From positions 49,172,970-49,236,969 of the forward strand of contig OX393579.1 in the NCBI GenBank assembly GCA_947652605.1: a stretch of DNA of 64,000 nt. Direction: 5' to 3'. The position numbers were made by a program, and so were the translations under genes. This DNA is from Elmis aenea (lineage: Eukaryota; Arthropoda; Insecta; Coleoptera; Elmidae). Below the pieces are notes generated by a model that saw only the letters and a list, made by a program, of their open reading frames with translations, ran no database searches and was not told the DNA's origin. The stretch's first letter is position 1. Each line of letters opens with the position of its first letter. Shown here one piece after another: positions 60,701 to 64,000 of the stretch.

Positions 60701-61184
60701 TTCAAAAATTAATCATTAACCAAGAAGTCCTCGAAATAAATTGGTTGAATCAAAGTATGCAAAATATGGCCTTAACCGTATATCATGTGTTCTGAGTTTC
60801 AATTAATTACTAAATGGCTTAATATGTCCTTATCTGTTTATTACTGTTTGGAAATTCATTTGTCTTTTAACTGACTATTAAATGGCACAATACGGCCCTT
60901 ACTGTATATCGTTTGTTCGATATTTCATTTGTTTTATTTAACAACTGAACAAAACAAGGGGGGTGGTTCTAATTTCATCTGCACCTTGTATAGCAAAAAA
61001 ATAAAACAATTTTTTTGTGTATGTGTCATATAAAAGGAGTTTATGATAGTTGCATGTATACGTATTGTTTGTAAGTTTAATCTTGATCCCATGTTTGTTT
61101 ATAGCTGGTAGCAAACAGCAGGCTCCTCTTCCACCAAATCATATACAGCTGAGTACTAGACTGTGGGATTCTTCGTCTTGCTAG
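42742..61184 (+). CDS. Vrp1: verprolin / WASp-interacting protein (WIP)
   Basis: Seven coding exons join in frame to 522 residues: 42742-42925, 43166-43312, 44648-44856, 49855-50194, 52730-53151, 56985-57171, 61105-61184. The N-terminus is polyproline (MPGPPPPPPAAPP), then a WH2 actin-binding motif GALLKSIQQGARLKKAVTND (residues 36-55). The middle is low-complexity Ser/Asn plus Pro-rich blocks with repeated NHAPPPPP units (exon 5), candidate profilin or SH3 ligands. The C-terminus FRDRFHTVREFPSPLPYQN followed by KFYSNKT and the short last exon ending STRLWDSSSC is the WASp-binding region. WIP proteins stabilise WASp and promote actin assembly, in insects notably in myoblast fusion. Introns 3 to 6 are 2.5-5.0 kb and loaded with repeats. 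Confidence 0.95.
43425..44140. repeat. palindromic element (TACAGGGTGTCTCAGCCAAG family)
   Basis: In Vrp1 intron 2. Left end TACAGGGTGTCTCAGCCAAG then AAGAATTATTCGATAG; right end TGAATAATTCGTTTTGGCTG mirrors it. Internal CACCCTGTATA (43780) and TACAGGGTGTTCTATTTAAA (43977) repeat the terminal motif. Two more copies lie at 51832 and 57950. Confidence 0.78.
45233..45442. repeat. 21-bp minisatellite, ten units
   Basis: Ten tandem copies of TTAACCGGTACCCAAAAGTCG or a 1-3 base variant in Vrp1 intron 3. The period is a multiple of three and stop-free in several frames, which creates long spurious open frames on both strands (repeating LTGTQKS one way). Confidence 0.95.
46248..46780. repeat. half copy of the tra2-intron palindromic element
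   Basis: Starts TACAGGGTGGACCAAATTCG with ATGTTTTACGGGGTATCTCG and continues through CCGAGATATGGCCAATTTTG and GCCATGATTTCAT, parallel to the left arm of 25196-26491. No right arm follows. Confidence 0.7.
48122..48815. repeat. palindromic element (TACAGGGTGTTTTACTCTTC family)
   Basis: In Vrp1 intron 3. Left arm TACAGGGTGTTTTACTCTTC then GATGTGGCACTATTTCT; right arm mirrors it, ending GTTAAACACCCTGTGTA. Arms of about 300 bp (AGTTGGCT..., CGAAATCGATCAACATTTTT and mirrors). Confidence 0.85.
50738..51050. mobile_element. MITE with ~75-bp terminal inverted repeats
   Basis: Starts ACGCAACCCACTTAACCCAC and ends in its mirror GTTAAGTGGGTTGCGT. GGCGCAA/TTGCGCC and GCGCCTACTTTCG motifs recur in both arms. 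No clear target duplication. In Vrp1 intron 4. Confidence 0.75.
51050..51720. repeat. ~170-bp satellite-like tandem array, about four units
   Basis: The marker AGTATACTGC or variant recurs at 51119, 51291, 51458 and 51630, spacings 172, 167 and 172 bp. Shared blocks include CCAATAAAAATTAAACAATG, CAATATTTATGTC and ATGGATTTATAAAG. The two middle units are most alike; the outer ones are diverged. Confidence 0.83.
51832..52317. repeat. palindrome-family element (copy of 43425 family)
   Basis: Contains TACAGGGTATTCCATTAAAA, internal GAAACACCCTGTGTA and the terminal AATTCGTCTTGGCTTGGACA closing with CCCTGTA. Homologous in order to 43670-44140 and 57950-58455; the left half is missing. Confidence 0.72.
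54555..54710 (-). pseudogene. remnant of hAT transposase dimerisation domain
   Basis: Reading the minus strand gives MAYDCLLTTRPTSVVESERA followed by FSAAGLFCTKIKSQLGDD and DKLCFLRAYF. This fits the hAT C-terminal dimerisation domain, whose hallmark is a S(E/V)RxFSxAG block followed by a lysine-rich helix and a (D/N)xLxFLxxN-like end. The upstream catalytic part of the transposase is not present in the element. Confidence 0.8.
54895..55459 (+). pseudogene. captured tra2 fragment (intron 4 plus part of RRM exon 5)
   Basis: Runs CCCACGTGAACTGTTAGTT... to GAGGCCACGGAAGAT and is near-identical to 22855-24255 of tra2 after removing the 839-bp palindrome at 23075-23913 (562 against 565 bp). It includes the acceptor region and the first 17 codons of exon 5 ([17 protein letters not shown], Tyr to Ser relative to the gene), so the RNP1 motif is copied. 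Same orientation as tra2 and Vrp1. No independent start or stop. Confidence 0.92.
56017..56199. mobile_element. near-perfect hairpin MITE
   Basis: Arms of about 80 bp: AATACAATCTTGGTTTCCGG, GGTTTGGAACCGCGTCTTCT and GTTGACGTTTCGACCATTGT, each mirrored after a ~20-bp loop near 56108. Because of the symmetry both strands encode the same spurious open frame. Confidence 0.9.
57712..58455. repeat. composite repeat in Vrp1 intron 6 (ATCGATAT hAT end plus palindrome family)
   Basis: Begins with TTAGGGGTGGGCGATATATC, the left end of the family seen at 22019-22257. From 57950 a copy of the 43425/51832 family follows, with internal TACAGGGTGTTCTATATAAA (58268) and right end CGTCTTGGCTGGGACACCCT closing GTATA, and then TCGATATCGATAAC resumes the first family. 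Consistent with the palindrome element having inserted into the ATCGATAT element. Confidence 0.65.
58516..59130. repeat. palindromic element (TACAGGGTGATTCAATTTGA family)
   Basis: Left end TACAGGGTGATTCAATTTGA then CTGTCGCACCCCTATAAC; right end mirrors it, closing GTCAAACTGATCACCCTGTA. Arms of about 300 bp meet near 58815 in a AAATAATAAATAACTTTT centre. Confidence 0.88.
59131..61104. other. rest of Vrp1 intron 6
   Basis: Two kilobases of AT-rich intron. No further element with recognisable ends and no coding segment found. Confidence 0.45.
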
Positions 61185-62326
61185 CATTCTGTGTGCTAGT
61201 TGCTGTTAATGTTTTGCTCAATAGTGTGTGCAATCAGTTTTGATTTGTCTGCGCTGTATTTTAAGTTTTAACGTAAGCTGTCGTCAATTCGTGGGTGATT
61301 AATAGGTCTAAAACCAGGATGTTTGATTAGTCAAAACTTATTAACACTGTGTCGAACTTGAGCGGTATTAAACATGTCACCAGCAAATCAAAAAATTATT
61401 TTTTAATCGATATATTTGTGAAGGAACTGTGTGATTTAAAAAAGTGATGTTTGAGTGGCTACTTAATGGATTATCTGTGGCTTTTTAAGGGAAATCGCAT
61501 GCTGTATGGTTGGATAATTGTGAAATATAGTCAACGACGGTTTCGTCGCATAAGTCGTACTAAAAAAAAAGTTTGTTGCTACGAAACTTTCCTTGGTGTT
61601 ATTTGACAATGTTGTGCCCTCCAAGATTATTCAAATTACAGGAGCGCTCTTTGCGAAACAATAATAAGCAACAAAAAATTATTTTTTAAATCTGATATCG
61701 TGTGCCAAAAAGTTGTACGAACATATAAATTTGGTGGCATGTTGCAAGTACCGATTTTTCGACTAGTCACACGTATTATAAATAGTTCTTGGGGTATTGT
61801 AACTAACGAAACATTTAGAGAGAGAGAGCCGAGGAATATTTATTTTTAATTCAAATTAATTATATTATTAAAAAATTAAGGCATTATCACGTTACTCGTT
61901 ACTATTTTTTACATTTTTTTCTAGCAGACACGTGAAACTTTGTAATACTAGAGTGTATTTTTAAGGTGCACGATTAAATTAGTACACAGTTTGGAGTGAT
62001 AAAAAAACATTTCATGACCCGTCTTAGGGAGAGAATTATGTTTTTACAGTTATTACGTAATATGAGAGGTTTGTTGTTGTTGTTCTGATTCATGAGCATG
62101 TTTACTCATGTCAGTTAATAGATGAATTGGTTTTTCATATTTTAAAGAAGTATTGAATTGTATATAGACACTTTAGTCCCCTTGGCTGTGCGTAAATATC
62201 AGTTAAAAGTTTTGAAATCGTTCACGATTTTATATCTAGGGTGAACTGCATTTTGTTTTACTATATACGTGAGTTTTTTTCGAAGTTACTTTTATTTTTT
62301 TTCTGCACAAATGTATTTATTGAGTA
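61185..62326. other. Vrp1 3' UTR and downstream sequence
   Basis: Presumed 3' UTR. A GAGAGAGAGAG run is at about 61819. I did not find a canonical AATAAA in this stretch, so the transcript end is not assigned. Confidence 0.4.
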
Positions 62327-63310
62327 TACAGGGTGTTTCTTAAATATTGCAAAACAATTCAGGTGGTGATTCCTTATCGAAAATTAAGGGGGGTCTCTTA
62401 GACGTCTCTATTTGGAGTTATACCCCCCTAAAGGGAAGCGATAAAATTAGGTTTTTATTTTATTTCTCAAATTTGGATAAATAAAAAAGAATGATATTAG
62501 GTAGACGTTTTACACTTATTAAAAAGTTTCCCATAGTAATATTTTTAATCATCTCCCACCTTCACAGGGTGCTGAAAAGTGCGACCCCTGTTGATTTTTT
62601 TATCAGAACTTTTTGGTGGGTTAAAGTTTTGCATTAAAAAACTTTTGCTGAAAAGCTTGATTTATTTAGAAACTTTTTTTATTCTTTAGTTTTTCTCGTA
62701 AAACCTATAGTTTTTGAGTAAAAAATAAAATAAATAAACATGAACCAAAATATTCAAAAATAAAACGAATCATTTTGGTGGTTGCCATGGTTTGTTTATG
62801 TTGGGTAGAATTAACAGGCCTTAGCATTGTCGCCGCTTAAACGTCGAAATGAATATTACACCTATCACTTCTACCCAACATGAACATAAACAAACCATGG
62901 TAACCACCTGTAGGTTTTAAGAGAAAAACTGAAGAATAAAAAAAGTTTCTAAATAAATCAAGCTTTTAAACAAAAGTTTTTTAATGCAAAACTTTAACCC
63001 ACCAAAAAGTTCTGTTAAAAAAACCAACAGGGGTCGCACTTTTCAGTCCCCTGTGAAGGTGGGAGATGATTGAAAATATTACTTTGGATAACCTTTTAAT
63101 AAGTACAAAACATCTACCAAACATCATTCTCCTACATTTATCCAAATTTGAGAAATAAAATAAAAACTTAAATTTTATCGCCCCCCTTTAGGGGGGTGTA
63201 ACTCCGAATAGAGACGCCTAAGGAAAAAATTGTATATGAAAGACCCCTCTTAATTTTCAATAAGGAATCACCACCTGAAGTTTTTTGCAATATTTAAGAA
63301 ACATCTTGTA
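62327..63310. repeat. palindromic element (TACAGGGTGTTTCTTAAATA family)
   Basis: Left end TACAGGGTGTTTCTTAAATA and TCAGGTGGTGATTCCTTATC; right end mirrors it with AAGGAATCACCACCTGAAGT and ATATTTAAGAAACATCTTGTA. Arms of over 450 bp; a unique ~55-bp loop lies at 62820-62872, between the GTTGGGTAGAA motif and its mirror. Second, better copy of the family at 36279-37382. Confidence 0.87.
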
Positions 63311-64000
63311 TATAAAAATAGCTTTGCTTTTTATTTAAAAAAAGTCGAGGAAAAAAAATTTCCTTGTAACTAATGCGAATAAAAATCGATTCCATGCAGC
63401 AAATAGCTTATTTTAATTCGCTCTACGAATGAAAATCTTCGTAATTTGTCTTTTAAAACATCCTAAAAAACTCACCGAATATATCATTAAAAATAAAATC
63501 ACGTTATTAAAATAAGTAAATATCTAAATGTGTAATAGGCTAATAGGTATATATTTTATTTTCAATTATCTACAGAAATAATATATTTTTGGTAATCTAC
63601 TAGACTATTTTATCAGTTTTGCATTTTATTCTGGAGTGGTGTTTAATTTTTTTTTCATATAGTATATCATAACACAGATATTATATCGTTGCAAATGCGA
63701 AACGTTTATTAAAAAAAATTCAGTCATTATAGTGGGTAACTAACCGAATATTATTAATTTGTAACTGCATGGTATAATTTAACAACATATGAATAACAAT
63801 TTTTACGAACAAATATTTTATATTAGTTTTGATAGTCTTATGCTGAATAAAATAATACAGCTGTGTACAAGGTCTAGCATTAACTTGTAATACTTTTGGA
63901 TTAATTATTATGAAAAGTAGAAATAAATTTGAAGTAAAAGTTCTAAAAAGTAGAACACGCTTTAAAATCAAAAATATCTTTTACATTGGCCAGCTGTGGC
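63311..64000. other. AT-rich window end
   Basis: No gene, RNA or bounded repeat recognised. Confidence 0.4.

Overview
The window is nuclear DNA of an insect. It is AT-rich, has canonical GT-AG introns (many under 100 bp), and carries single-copy animal genes whose spliced products I could rebuild almost completely. The order may be Coleoptera, but that is only an impression. No bacterial operon, CRISPR array, tRNA or rRNA was recognised.

Layout, left to right: (1) two minus-strand genes, the 5' part of a p24/TMED cargo-receptor gene (its 3' end lies off the window) and an alpha/beta serine hydrolase of the SERHL/kraken type; (2) head-to-head with the hydrolase, the plus-strand gene for Little Elongation Complex subunit 2 (Ice2/NARG2), 11 coding exons across almost 10 kb, with a 5'-truncated LINE and several DNA transposons in its introns; (3) convergent with Ice2, the proteasome lid gene Rpn6 (minus); (4) head-to-head with Rpn6, transformer-2 (tra2), an SR splicing factor with 8 coding exons over 10.5 kb, its introns full of transposons; (5) a gene-poor, repeat-rich stretch (about 29.4-37.4 kb); (6) an uninterrupted 653-codon gene for an aldehyde-dehydrogenase-like domain fused to a DNA-polymerase-beta-type nucleotidyltransferase domain, which stands out from everything around it; (7) BLOC-1 subunit 1 (Blos1); (8) verprolin/WIP (Vrp1), 7 coding exons over 18.4 kb with repeat-filled introns.

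The gene set is mostly housekeeping: snRNA transcription (Ice2), proteolysis (Rpn6), splicing and sex determination (tra2), lysosome-related organelles (Blos1), actin (Vrp1) and the early secretory pathway (TMED). Nothing suggests the neighbours form one pathway, although two pairs probably share bidirectional promoters.

The repeat fraction is unusually legible. Long palindromic elements ending in TACAGGG(T/A)/CCCTGTA recur at least a dozen times. Short hAT-type elements with clear 8-bp target duplications and a TA-flanked pogo/Tigger-like element are also present, and nested insertions allow insertion order to be read. The two strongest findings are the intronless ALDH-nucleotidyltransferase fusion (possible horizontal transfer) and a hAT element inside a Vrp1 intron that carries a 565-bp fragment of tra2 (intron plus the RNP1 part of the RRM exon) between two copies of its own 3' end. 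The tra2 copy predates a palindrome that now interrupts the source intron.
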